In this document: one piece after another, positions 22,201 to 33,354 of the stretch | How the letters are laid out: every line of letters begins with the position of its first letter | Position numbering within the stretch: the first letter of the stretch is position 1 | From: Aquanectria penicillioides | Taxonomy: Eukaryota; Ascomycota; Sordariomycetes; Hypocreales; Nectriaceae | NCBI GenBank assembly: GCA_003415625.1 | Contig: PYIU01000004.1 | Span: 1,922,001 to 1,986,000, forward strand | Direction of reading: 5' to 3' | Length of the DNA: 64,000 nt | Translations under genes and position numbers: made by a program | The notes under the pieces: model-generated | Databases searched by the model: none | Seen by the model: only the letters and a program-made list of their open reading frames with translations | Told to the model about the DNA's origin: nothing

Positions 22201-22875
22201 CTACCCGTACATTTCGTGATGTACAACCCAATGGCCCAGTGAAGCTTCCAAAAGTTCCGGGACAACTGTTTATCCCTATGCACACTCGACCTCTACCAAA
22301 AACCCTGGGACCCCGTCTTCTTCCGGCCCCGTCCCATTGTCTGTCTCTTCTCAACTGGAATTCCCCAGTCCAACTTCAACCAGAACCCCTATCGTGCCCA
22401 TAATACCAGCCCAAATACCGCCAACGCCGTCACCACCTCCAGGTTCCTATCGTCTACCGCGAATCGTCACGTCGCCCCGAGACACCTTACCTTCCGTATC
22501 TATCCCCCTATCCGATGGCCTTCAGAAAGCCTCTCCCCAGAGGCGGTGACGCTGATCGGGAACAGCATGAACGAAGCCAGGGCAATCCTGAGACCAGAAA
22601 CCACCTCTTCTACGCTTGCCGAGATAAATGATCAACAAAATATCCCCCAGTTCCCTCGATTGCTTTGGCCCAAAGACTTCCCAGAAGAGCTTATTCCAAG
22701 TCTAGAGAGCCACTTGAAGAAGAAGAATCTCCCGCCGGGCCCACGTGGGTTTCAAACTCCACAGGGTTCATATGCCTGTCACTTCTGTCGCAAAGTCAAG
22801 AGGTTTTATCGCCCTGGATATTTTTTCAATCATATCAAGTCACATCGAGAGATACTTCAGAATGACCAGAATTGA
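19251..22875 (+). CDS. Multidomain nuclear-type protein with C2H2 finger and internal tandem repeats; three frame breaks
   Basis: The family was not recognised. Exons are 19251-19841, 19910-20887 and 20956-22875. The N-terminal 130 residues look helical (MADSELALVIDQVGRCAASW onward). A tandem DSIND repeat follows, then a basic EKRRRG stretch. Next is a Cys/His segment, IIYCRKHDLHF...AGAHLTSRLHG, that could bind zinc. The middle region, GEVYLAYWKKSKDWSGVLLLP, has a PWWP-like opening, which is only a resemblance. A long Pro/Ser linker contains a second tandem repeat (MLDPGPRMLD). The C-terminus has a C2H2 finger: YACHFCRKV with HIKSH. One missing base at each of G6 20327-20332, the G/C runs of 22303-22314 and C4 22535-22538 gives 1,163 residues with consistent phases. 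The domains suggest a chromatin or DNA-binding role, which is inference. Confidence 0.75.
19713..19783 (+). repeat. 12-bp tandem repeat encoding Asp-Ser-Ile-Asn
   Basis: About six copies of a unit close to GACTCCATTAAC encode DSIED-YIDDSINDCINDSINDSIE. All copies keep the frame. Confidence 0.85.
19842..19909 (+). other. Intron with poly-A before the acceptor
   Basis: Donor GTGAGT. The acceptor AG is directly preceded by an A12 run instead of the usual pyrimidines. Exon phases match exactly (197 complete codons, then RKRGVSEE). Confidence 0.75.
21769..21950 (+). repeat. Tandem repeat encoding PRLVDLSPTMLDP units
   Basis: Roughly 30-33-bp units, together with their half-units, encode alternating PGPRMLD, ITRLVD and LSPTMLD segments, seven or eight short blocks in total. 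They lie in the Pro-rich linker of the zinc-finger protein. Confidence 0.8.
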
Positions 22876-23619
22876 AAAGATTGGAAGGGAAAAAAAAGAA
22901 GGGGAGTAGGAGGACAAAAAGGAAAAGAAAAAGGGAAACAGATTTTACAGATGAAAATGGTGGAAATCACCCTCAGTTGGGGAACCCAAAAATATGCAAT
23001 TTGGGCTGAACTCGAGTGTTTTTCAATTGAATCTAAAATGTCCTCCTGGGGAGGTTTCCTTTCTCTTTTTACGCCAGCCTATTGAAATAGCACCAATTAG
23101 GAATAGCTGGCTTTGGGAACTCTTAGCGAGGTATATTCCCAATCCTGCACAAGTTGTAGTACTAGCTACACGAATACAACCTATCTCAATCACGCACTCC
23201 TATTTTTAAATAAAAAAAAACCCGTTTTATTACTATCTTTGACCCTTCGGATTTCAAGTTGGACCCAGCTCGCGTTTAGCGCCATGCGGTGATGTTCCGC
23301 GAAGATAAAAAAGTTCCTTACAACGAATGGCCCAGCCCCTCTCTATTTTTTATTCAGTGGTCGATTCCGAAAATAGTAATATGATATTATCTATCTTTTT
23401 TTTCTTTCATTGAAAACATCTATTCCCAGATTCCTAGAGCATAACAGCATAACAACGTGACAATGACAAAGGCGAAAAGCTCGAGTTGAGACTCGGACAG
23501 CGTATAAATCAACCGCACTTCAGCCCCTGCGGCGTGAGGACATATACAGATGGCGGGCATGGTATTGTTTTAGAGGGTATAGGCGAGAATAAAACATTGA
23601 GAAAAAAAAGGTCAAGGGT
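22876..23619. other. Convergent 3' spacer
   Basis: 744 bp, A/T-rich, between the ends of the zinc-finger gene (plus) and the GATA-like gene (minus). It should hold both 3' UTRs. No gene seen. Confidence 0.5.
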
Positions 23620-25221
23620 CTAGTGCTTTGATCGCGGCTTGCTGCCGTTTCTGGCTTTTTCACGCTCGAGAAGGAGCGTCAGTTGGCTTTTTGTACGCCC
23701 GAGAGGCACGCTTGCTAATGTTGTTGGTTGGGTTGGTGTGAGGCGAGATTCGAGAAGGGGCGACTTCGAGGAGTTAATTGGGATGAAGTTATGGGTTGGA
23801 AGCTCTTCGAGCATGCTGGTATGAGGTAGAGACCCCAAGCCAGACTGGTCAAGAATAGTCCCTTTCACGGCAACATTGGAAGTTGAAGCAGTGGCCTCGG
23901 ACAAAAGGCCAGCAGCAGGTTGTCTGCGGTTCGGGTTTCGATGCGGATCAAACCCACCTTGAGAGAGGGAGCGAGCCAGGGATGGGGCAGAGAGGCCGGA
24001 ACCACTCTCCAACGACCCCACTCCCAAAGAGGACCGGGACGCTGCTGATTCTCGTCTTCTCATGTGTCCTGAGATGTCAACAAGAGATTGTGCCTGAGGG
24101 AGGTTGGGTCGCGTGCTTTCGATGGGCCGCAGTCGATCGGGCTGAGACAGGACTGGGACATGCGGCACCGGAGCAATATTCTTTTCAGACATTGATCGGC
24201 GCGGCATGGCAGGTTGCTTTCCAAGCGCCTTCTCGCTCATCACTGGAGGCTCGGGTGGAACAGAAGAGCCACTACCATCAGACTCTGTAGTGACTTGTTC
24301 CGAGTCCTGTTCGGCAATCGGAGTAACGGGGCGCTGAACGGCAGCATGCCGCGACCCACTTGAAGAGCTTGATTCTCTGACTCCAGCATCGGAAGACTGC
24401 CTCTTGGGTAGCGACGGTCTTCTCTTTGAAGCGGCTGAAGCAACAACAAATTTCTTCGTCAAGGGGGCGGATTTCTTTTTCGGAGAAGGAACCACATAAA
24501 CCGGCGCCTCTGAATTCGTAGCAGCGGTGCTTCCTGAGGATGGTATCTCATCTTCATTAGCAGACTCGTGGGGTGAGACGAAGCGGGCCGTGGGCCTCGG
24601 CCCAGACGACGACGGGCCTCGAGCTTTTTTCAAAATAGGGTGGGGAGGAGGCGGCTTCGACGCGCTGGAAGAGAGGGTCTTCAACACAGAATCGCTGGAT
24701 TTGGTCGAAGAGCGGGACTCCTGTGGAGGTGGGAGTGGGGGGTCGTCGGGGTGGACTGCGTCCATGAGCTGCCTCAAAATGGGGGGTATCTAGAGCATGC
24801 CAGTCAGCTTCAGCAAGTAAATGGCATGGCCCTAGTTGGACATACATCAGGCCCCTCCCATCGATTTGGGGGGCCCCGAAGTGGCACAAATGTTGGCCCA
24901 ACAGAGATATCCTCATAGAGCTTGGCCAAAGTGCTCCCTTTCAGGAATCGTCGGTTACTCCCCCAGACATGCCACCAGAAGTTCTCCAACCGACAAGCAG
25001 TGGGGTCCTTGAGTTTCTTGTATGTGGTTGTGTACACTATCAGCCTTGTTAGCCCATCCTCTTTCAAACATCTGAAGGAAGTGTACTAGGGTATGTCTAC
25101 CATGCCAATACTCCCAGACCTTGTCAGGGGGCACAATCGAAAAATCTGCAACCTCCTTGTAGATGTTTTTTGTGTTAATAACAATGCCCTTAGGCAGTAT
25201 CATGGGCATACCCGAGTCCAT
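23620..25221 (-). CDS. AreA GATA-like domain (DUF1752) protein
   Basis: A fungal protein with the short domain named after the nitrogen regulator AreA but without a GATA zinc finger. Exons are 25221-25101, 25036-24846 and 24789-23620, with introns of 64 and 56 bp. Phases close to 493 residues without correction. The domain spans about residues 25-85: PPDKVWEYWH, VYTTTYKKL, the hallmark RLENFWWHVWGSNRRFLKG and TLAKLYEDI. It is followed by VPLRGPPNRWEGPD and IPPILRQLMDAV. The rest is Ser/Pro-rich and disordered, with KKKSAPLTKKFVV and RRRES phosphosite-like motifs. The start MDSGMPMILPKG has no competing upstream Met. Proteins of this type are thought to act in nitrogen or metabolic regulation; a specific function cannot be read here. 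Confidence 0.88.
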
Positions 25222-27439
25222 CTGTGTGACTCAGGGATACCACGATGATCGAAGGGGTACTGAAGGGTTCTAGGCGACTAAGCTTGTGCAGGGCAATGAG
25301 ATGGCCGTCAACGCTAGCAAAACGCCTCGGTACTCGGGTTGATTATTGGCAAGTCTGAGAGCAAAGCATCATTGTTGTTATGGTCTTGATGGAAATTAAT
25401 AGGGTGTGGAGATTGAATGTCAGAAAGTCGGTGCGAGCGACGACCACAAAAGAAGAGGTCTCTCCACACTTGGTCGTTCAGCTTCTGAAAGTACGATTAA
25501 ATTAGGATCGAATGAAATTTCTGAACAACGAAGAAGGACTTGGCTGTGGCGCTGGGCAACACAAGGTTGGGCAAGACAAAAGTCTAGAGCAACACGGGAG
25601 CAGTTCGTGACGTGGCTCAGGGGGTGGACGATGTTGGAGCTGTTTTTGCAGTACCAGCCTGAAATTGCTTTTCGAAGAAAACGAAGGCTGCTGGAAATCA
25701 GGAAACTAGTCGACAACACACGGAAAGCAGACGAAGCCTATCTCCGCGTTCGAACTTGTTTTGACCTTGCCCGTTACCTTGGTGTAGAGGCCTAGACGAA
25801 GCGGGAAAGAGGAGCTTAGCTCAGCGTTGACAGCTGAAGTCGGCGAAGTGCTGTGTAAGTGTGACGGGATGTCCAGATTGCTGTTGGCTCACGGCGTTGT
25901 CGGGACCAGGATACGGCCTTGTGCTGTCTCGTGCAAGAGTGTGCGCGTCACGAGGCCAAAAGTGCATGTAACAGGACGGGAATAAGGTGTTAGGGGAAAA
26001 AGACGGTGGCCAGCTCTAGAACGGCTGGTGATGCGGCTGGTACGGAAGCCGTCTTTAGTGCTGCCAGAAATTCGTTGGGCCGAGACACATGAAAAGGAAA
26101 AAAAAAAAAAAAAAAAAGTTCGAAAAGAGGCGGAGCTGCTCGCGGCGGAGTTGCAATTGGTGACCCAAACCACCAGGGTGGGCGTCTTTAGTTTTCTTCG
26201 GTGTCGGACTTGCAGTGGGATGTGTGCGCAAGAGAAGATTGAAAAAAGAGGCGGCCAGTTCGGTGTGAGTCGGAGGGAGCTGAAGATGGCGGAGGTACCT
26301 CGCTGCGGTAACGGAGTGGGTAGGTACCTGAGGCACAAGTGTGTGTTGCTTGGGTGGTGACTAAGATCAAGATCGAGGATATTTATTGCGAGATAGTGGA
26401 CGGCAGTGATCGGGAGGAACTGTGATAGGATTTGGGGCGGAATGATATGCAATGGGGTTTATAGGTCGAGTCCCAGGTCTAGTTCCAGGGGTGAAATGTG
26501 GGTGCTGGGAGCATCTCAAAGTGGAGGCTCTAACCCTGACGGCGTGCAGTATGGCTGGGCGAGTGTCTAGACTGACGACCAAGCCCGTGTCATACAGAAA
26601 CGAGATGGAGGGAGGGGTGAGCAAGAGGAACCAACAAGCGAAGACAGAAGAACAGGGGGATGAAGACTCGAAATCGAGAAGAAGATGGGGTGCGACAAAA
26701 GTTTGGTCAGAGTCAGAGGGTGAGAAAGGAGGAGAACGGGAGGCGAAGCCGAACCCGAAGGCGGGAGGTCGGAGGCGGGAGATGAGAAGATATGATGGGT
26801 TAGCTGGAGGTCAAGATGGTGAGATGAGACGAGCTGGGCCTAATGAGGTGGCCAAATTTTCGAGTTGGATCTGGCTTGGCTTGGCTTGTCTCGCAGAGTG
26901 ATAGTAGTCGTCTTACTCTTCCCGAGTCATCCCTGGCAGGTGCTGCATTAGGGCTGTCCAGTCCAGCGATCTACTCCCAGTATTCCAGCACAGCAAACAC
27001 GAGGGCCATCAAAGGGATCAAGGTGTGGGCCTTTGGGGTAGTTATCAGTGTCGAGAGTCCAAGTGAATGCTTGCTGAGTGCGCGAATGTGTGCCGCCAGG
27101 CGGGTCTGGTCACTCGGGGCTGCTACCGGAACGAGGATCCAAGGTTCCAAATGGTTGGGGGGAGGGATCCTAGCGCAAGCCCCGGGCCAGCCCTGTACCG
27201 CCTGTCCCTCGTGCCAGGGTCGACCAGGGAGCTGGAGCTGCAAGTGTGTGCGCTGGTCAAGGCGAGGTCACAGAGCAAGCCAGAGAGTGGGAGGACCCAT
27301 GTGGATGTGAGGGCGGATGTGGATGGACGACATGGGTGGTTTGGCTCGTGGGAGACACGAAAGGTTGCGAGGGGTCCTTCCGTTTTCTTTGGCTGGGAGC
27401 CACCCCGTCCCATTCGAGGGACTGGGAAGGAGTAACCTA

Positions 27440-27590
27440 CAATACCTACCTGCCTACCTACCTAGACTGACTTGACTACCTTGTTGTTCTTGTCGCACTT
27501 GCTTTGCTCACCTTCGGAGGAGCACGTCCCGGACCGAGTACACTACTTGCCTACCCACCTACCTAGTACCTACCTACCTACCTGCCGGGC
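27440..27590. repeat. Interrupted TACCTACC-type repeat
   Basis: Two blocks of TACC/TGCC tetramers (about 27,440-27,470 and 27,551-27,585) are separated by unique DNA. The same motif recurs near 11,580, 17,720, 18,720 and 26,310, so it is a dispersed feature of this genome's spacers. Confidence 0.75.
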
Positions 27591-30258
27591 CCTTCCTCCA
27601 TGATTAGTGGGTCTCTTCCCCCCTTTAGGCCCTTTTAGGGGAGGAAGAGGGGATGAGGGGCCACGCTTTATTAGCGGGACCACCCTTCAGAAGAAAAAAG
27701 AGGTGACTGTGAGGGTGACTGTAAGAGTGACAGTGAGGTGAGTCTGTGAGCGACTCAACGAGCGAGGTCCATCGCCTTGTCCGCCCGAAATGTGGCCGCC
27801 TCTCCGTACATCTGGACAACATATGAACAACACGTCCTCGTGTGCCTCCACTATCCTCACACTCTCCGCCACGTTTAGACAACCCTCAACATAGTCGCCC
27901 GTTACCGAGGCTCAAAGACGGGAATCCTGGCACGCTTGCCCACTTCAGCTATCTTTCTCACTCACCACCACTCCATACAGCGCACATGTACTCTACTGCA
28001 CTACACTGCACCGACATGACAGTGCAGTTCTCTCGGGCTTCATGGCCTGGTTTACGGCCAGTATCCCTCAACCAAAGGCCAAGGCGGAAGACATGCAGAA
28101 ACAGGGCCCACGAGGCCCGCGGCGCAGGATCACGGGGTCACCAACAACGCACCAGATGCCACCTCATCAAGCTCGTTCGCGGCCTTGCGCAAATCATGGC
28201 GAGTCAAGTCCCAAGCCCCCATTTTCCCAGGTTTGTCTCACCTCATTTTCCCTATCGACTTTTTTTTTATTCCCCTGGACAAGCGCATTCACCGCCACCC
28301 CTGCGCTGAGATTCAGTCCAAGTGGTCGTTTAAATTCGAGGTTCGGGTACTCTGTGATTATTATACCAACCTACTTCCGCCCCATTTTCATATGCCCCTC
28401 CATACACATCTCATGGCAGTGGGTTGCCAAGACAGATAAGATATGGAGCTCCATCTGAGAGGCTACGACATCTGTCCTATAGCACATCCCGTTCTCCTTC
28501 TCTCCCGCCGTCGCCTTGTACCTCCTCCTTGATTCTCCCTCCCTTACCTCCCCCTTTCTTCTCTTCGTCCTGTCATCGTGGACAGAGCTGGCACGGGCTC
28601 TGCAAGGTCTCGGGCTTCGTTTTACTACTGATTAACGATACCATCTGACTCGTCCAACGGCATTTCATGACTCCTCCAGCCGGCCACTCAGCATTCAAGT
28701 TGGGCCCGGTTCGTTCATCAATGATCCGTTATGTCAAAGGCGAGTATGTCACCGCAACAACACCCTTAAAAAGCACTCCACCCTGCGGTTCCGTGTACTG
28801 TCTTGCATCTACTCCTCTTTGGCGTCACTATATCGTCCCTTTCTGAGTCAAGACAGCATCCCGGTCCCGATGTGGTAGGATCATCCTCATCTAGCCGAAA
28901 CCCATCCAACCGTCCGGCTGCCGTCCGCACCCATAGCCGCGTGCAAGAGTCCCCCCACTCCCCCGGCACGACATCACATTCTAGAACAACGTGCGAATCA
29001 ATCCGCTCGAAATATGTCTCTGCGCGGACCCGGAATCACTCATCATCTATCACATTGTTCGCAATACTCTGTTACTTCCCGTCTTTCGTCTTCTTAGGGC
29101 ATGTTGGGCCAATATGCATGATGTGGTTCTTTTCTGCTTTTTGACTTGCTCCTCTCACTTGGAGCCGAAATCTGATTGACATGTTAACGTTGCCTTCAGA
29201 CATTCGCAGCTAGGCAAAGCCTGCCATTGCACTGCGGTTAATCCTGCCGTCGCTTATTTATTCGAATGAACTCTCTCTCAGCTGGCCTTTGGTCACAGTT
29301 GAAGGCTTTGCATTTCGATGTCCTGGTCCGTCACATTCGATCGTCATCCACCGCTTTCCAGCTTTTTTGCCTCCCCAAAGCAAGCCGTGTGAGATTTCAT
29401 CCAGTTCCCACTACTTCACACTCCAACAGTCAACCCTATGTGGAGACCCCTCCTTTCCGATCTCGCCCAACGTACAACACGTCCCCCCCTCCCCTTCCCA
29501 GAAGATGTTTCTCACGTTTCATCCGACGCGGTTGATATCAACCGTCATCTCGGGCAATCCCTCAGAATCTCCCGGTTGGCCACGCGACACTGGTTTAGCT
29601 CGTCACAGAGTCCCTTTCTTAGCATTCACCCAATGACTTTCCTCCATCGTCATCCAACTTTGACCCAACGGCTGTCCATGACGACAGCCCTCAAGCATGC
29701 CAATGTCATTCAACTTGCGACAATTGGGCACCCAGCCCTGCCTTTCCGCCCTCGGCTCATTTCTTCTTTTCTTTTTCCGCCGCCGCCGCGTCTTATGGAA
29801 CATGCCCTTGTTCCGAGTCTTCTGATCTGCCCTTTGCGGGGGTCAGGCCCGGACGGACAAGTCGTGTGACCGCCAGCCACACGAATGGGACTGTTGCAAA
29901 GTCTGCCGGCCACCTTGTCTTATTCAACCATTGGTGCGCACATTGAAATGGCTTCTCTGGGCTGTACACGGATGCGTGTTCCTTGAGGCAACAACGCACC
30001 TGACTTGAAGTGCGGCTTCGCCCGGCCATCCGTCCATGGCTGCGAGAGCATGGGTGGATGTGCCATCATGTCGGCCGAGTGGAAATCCGCCGTTGCGGGG
30101 AGGGGAAAGGCCAATCCCCAGATTCACAACGCCGGGCTACAACGGCTAGCTGCGGGGAGTTGTCCTATAAACTCTGGGGGTCAAGGGCCGGCGGCAAAAT
30201 TCAAATGCCATTGTCACTATCGGCGCAGTCCACTCTGCAAACCCCAGGATAATTACAG

Positions 30259-30277
30259 TGTGTGTGTGTGTGTGTGT
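30259..30277. repeat. (TG)n dinucleotide microsatellite
   Basis: An uninterrupted TG run followed by TTGTTGTTG in non-coding DNA. Confidence 0.8.
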
Positions 30278-31663
30278 TTGTTGTTGTTGGATGGCGTATC
30301 AGGGTTTACAGTCCCACGTGGGTGAGATACACCAGGTATGAATTGTCTCCTCGACAAGCCAGAACCCTTTTCCCCCCACGCTCCTTCAAGTGGCACGCCA
30401 ATCAATAGCTGCGGGGTCGAGCGATCCATAACTTCACATGGAGGGGTTGCCCCATAGCCCACTATCCGATACCTGTCAAGCTGCCTCTTTGGGACAGGGC
30501 AGCCCAACCATTGACTGACTACATTGTCCAGCCTGGTGGTGCAACTGAGGCTCATCAGCGGCACCGATGTAGAGCATTAATCAGAGGTCACATGTTTGGC
30601 CCTCTCCCTTCCCTGCTCGCTCATCTCTCATCTCTCATCTGGCAGCCGGTACAATCCCTCCCCCTCCATGAATCCTATTCACATCCCGTCGGGTGTCGCA
30701 TCGATACGCGAGGGGCCATCCGACGACGGGACTGTCGGGTCCCTCAAACGAGGCAACACTTTAGAGCTGGGCAGAAACCCCCGTATAGGTACAGGAGGCA
30801 CCCGATCTAGTTCCTCCGGGCCCACTGCCTTGTATGTCCCTGGTAACATACAGTAGACTTGCTGAGCTCCCAAACCGTGCTGGGGCCAAGGATTTCACAT
30901 GTGAAGGGCCATAAGCTCCATCCTCTACCATCTCATCCTTGCTCGACGACCTTTGAGGGACGGTTCTGGGCCAAAAACGGCCATGGCTGTGATAGCTAGG
31001 CGTCTCCGCCCTGCTGGTACCGTCCACCCGCCCACACCTCCCTCCCAGATTTATCAACTCACCTCATAGCACCATCGCGCCTCCTCACCTCATGGCCCAG
31101 GTCGATATTGGTCGCCCCAGCCAATCGCCCTCGCCACAGGAACCGGTGAGATTCTGCTTGCACCCGCACCGTTGCATCCAGCTCGGCGACGAAACGTGTT
31201 GGGTGGCTCTGCAGGCTCCTCATTATCTCTAGTTGCCACCAAATTCGACCCCTTCCAACCCTCCATTGCCCCTGGTCCGTCGGCCTCAGCCGTTCCCGGC
31301 GCAACTGTCTTCTGCATACTGTCTTGCAGGGCTACATCTGGGGGTGGTTGATGGGCTGGGACGGGTGTGTGGCCATGCAGCGACCCGACGGCGCGACGTG
31401 GACTTCCCAATGTCCCTGGTTGTGTTACCTCCGTGCGTACGGAGTACCGAGCATTCGCGCCAACTCTCACGCTCCATATGAGTGGAGTTGTTGAAAATGG
31501 CATTCCATAAGCCACATTAGGTAGCATCCACAAGGACGAGGTAGGATTAGTGGCTATCAAGTCGGACTCAGGACAACAAGCTTGTGCTCTCTTTCCCCAG
31601 ACTTATACTGTTGTTTCCCATGCTCATGTGAGCCCAGATCAACCAGTCATGGTCACGGATACA

Positions 31664-31694
31664 ACCATGGATACTACCATGGATACTACCATGG
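31664..31694. repeat. 12-bp tandem repeat, ACCATGGATACT x 2.6
   Basis: Two complete copies and a partial third follow one another exactly, about 260 bp past the stop of the SDR gene. No coding role is apparent. Confidence 0.8.
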
Positions 31695-31956
31695 CAGATA
31701 CGTGATTGGATCCCCGAGTATCCAAGTCGATCATTTCGCATCACATTATGACGAGCAGCAGCATAATGCATGCCCCGATTGCAGATAAGGACGACCGAAT
31801 TGTCTGTATGTAGCAACGAACTTGGATTTCTTTTTTCTTGCTATTCATAGCTATTATCATTATCTAACCCAAACCTATTTCCCACGCGCCCGCCTAAAAC
31901 AAGAACCTCAAATGATAGCAAATGCATTGCTTTACTTTTTTTTTTTGCCCCTTTGT

Positions 31957-33354
31957 TTAGGTGACGGTGTAACCACCGTCAACGCGAAGGTCCGCGCCGG
32001 TCACATACAGACTGGCATCGGACAGCAGGAAGGCGATGGGACCCATGAGGTCCTTGGGCAGGCCCATCTTGCCCTGGGGGATAAGGGATGTCCACTTCTT
32101 CTTGAGATCCGGGTTCTCGTCGAGGATCTTCTGCGTGCTATTTTGATTGTCAGCTTGGGTCCTAGCTATGACGTTCTCAGCCAGCAATGACGTAACGGGT
32201 GGCATTTGTGAAGCCGCCAGCCGTAACGGGCGGGCCAGTGGGAAAGGGATGTCAAAGTGCACATTATAATCACATACAGGGCAGTCAGCATGTAGCCGGG
32301 AGAGACGCAGTTGACACGGATGCCGGCGTCGGCCCACTCAACGGCGAGCGAGGCAGCCATTTGTCGGACACCAGCCTTGGAAATGTTGTAAGGACTGTAT
32401 ACGAGCGCGGTCAGCAAGAAAATCTCCCACAAGTATTTTCAACACCATCTTCACAAAAAATCAAATGACGAAAAATTCCACTTACGCCTGAGGCTGGGGC
32501 ACGTTGACAATGCAGCCAGACATACTGCCAATCAGGACCATACTGCCAGGGCTCTTACGCTCCATGAGGTGGCGCGCCACGGCGGTGGCGAACAAGTAGG
32601 TGCCGTCGACATTAACGGCCCACAGCTTGCGCATGCGGTCTATGGGGTAATTGACGGCCTCGAAGTTCTCGGTAAAGCCGGCTGAGGTGACCAGATTGTC
32701 GATCTTGCCGTGGGCAGCGATAATCTCCTTGATGCAGGCGTCGACAGACTCGGGGTCAGAAACATCGGCGTAGTGAGCAGTGACCTTAGGAATACTAGAA
32801 ATTATTGGATATCAGCGTCGTCCTTGTAGATCACAACTTGCTTGAAGCAAAATGATTCAACATACCGCTCAGCACGAGGGTTCTCCTTCTTGAAGGCCTC
32901 AATGAGCTGTTGGGTCTGCTTCTCAGCCTCCTCCTCTGCAATGGCCGTGTTAGTGATCGAGGTCAACGACGAAGCGCATAAAGGGAAACCAACTGTTCAT
33001 GTCGACGAGGGCCAGGTTAGAGCCAGAGAAAACCATTCCCTGGCCGATGACGAGACCCAGACCACGGGCGCCACCAGTCACAATGCCAACGTTGCCATCG
33101 AGCGAGAAGCTGGCAAGTGTGGGCTTGACATACTGGCCACCGGTACCAAGGACAGGCTTGCTGCTAGGAAGCTCATGCTCGGCAGGGTACTCAACCTCAA
33201 TGGCGGGGTCTGTTCGGGAGTAGGTGCCGGGCTTGTCCTGACGGGGAGGGTTGTTGTGTAGCTTGCGAGCGGCGGCGAAAGAGGGACGGATTGCGGAAGG
33301 GACAGCACGGCGAGCGCACTGCCGAAGGACGGGGGCAATCATGTTGGATGACAT
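31957..33354 (-). CDS. Mitochondrial-type SDR, polyol (arabinitol/xylulose-type) dehydrogenase-like
   Basis: A classical short-chain dehydrogenase acting on a sugar alcohol or keto-sugar. Exons are 33354-32994, 32935-32866, 32794-32486, 32394-32278 and 32137-31957; introns are 58, 71, 91 and 140 bp. Phases give 345 residues with no correction. Residues 1-80 form an Arg/Ala-rich extension (MIAPVLRQCARRAVPS) typical of a mitochondrial presequence. The cofactor loop TGGARGLG is at 93-100, followed by an acidic VDMN that favours NAD(H). The catalytic set is visible as LIGSMSG (Ser) and PYNISKAG (Tyr, Lys), and the C-terminus is LRVDGGYTVT. Resemblance is to D-arabinitol 2-dehydrogenase and related fungal enzymes; the substrate cannot be settled by eye. 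Intron 1 has an unusual GTTGGT donor. Confidence 0.88.

Larger units (their letters stand above)
25222..31956. other. 6.7 kb gene-poor spacer
   Basis: No supported gene. Open frames on both strands are short and compositionally biased. Recognisable content: an A-run near 26,100-26,117, a TACCTACC cluster at about 27,440-27,590, GTGACTGT repeats near 27,703-27,738, a (TG)n tract at 30,259-30,277, and a 12-bp triplicate at 31,664-31,694. The DNA near the GATA-like gene is probably its long 5' leader and promoter. A plus-strand frame at 25406-25795 (129 codons, Trp/Arg-rich) is the best unexplained ORF but has no supporting evidence. Confidence 0.5.

Noticed and set aside
25406..25795. Plus-strand 129-codon ORF, Trp/Arg-rich
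   Set aside because: No family resemblance, no intron or promoter evidence, and it overlaps the probable leader of the minus-strand GATA-like gene.
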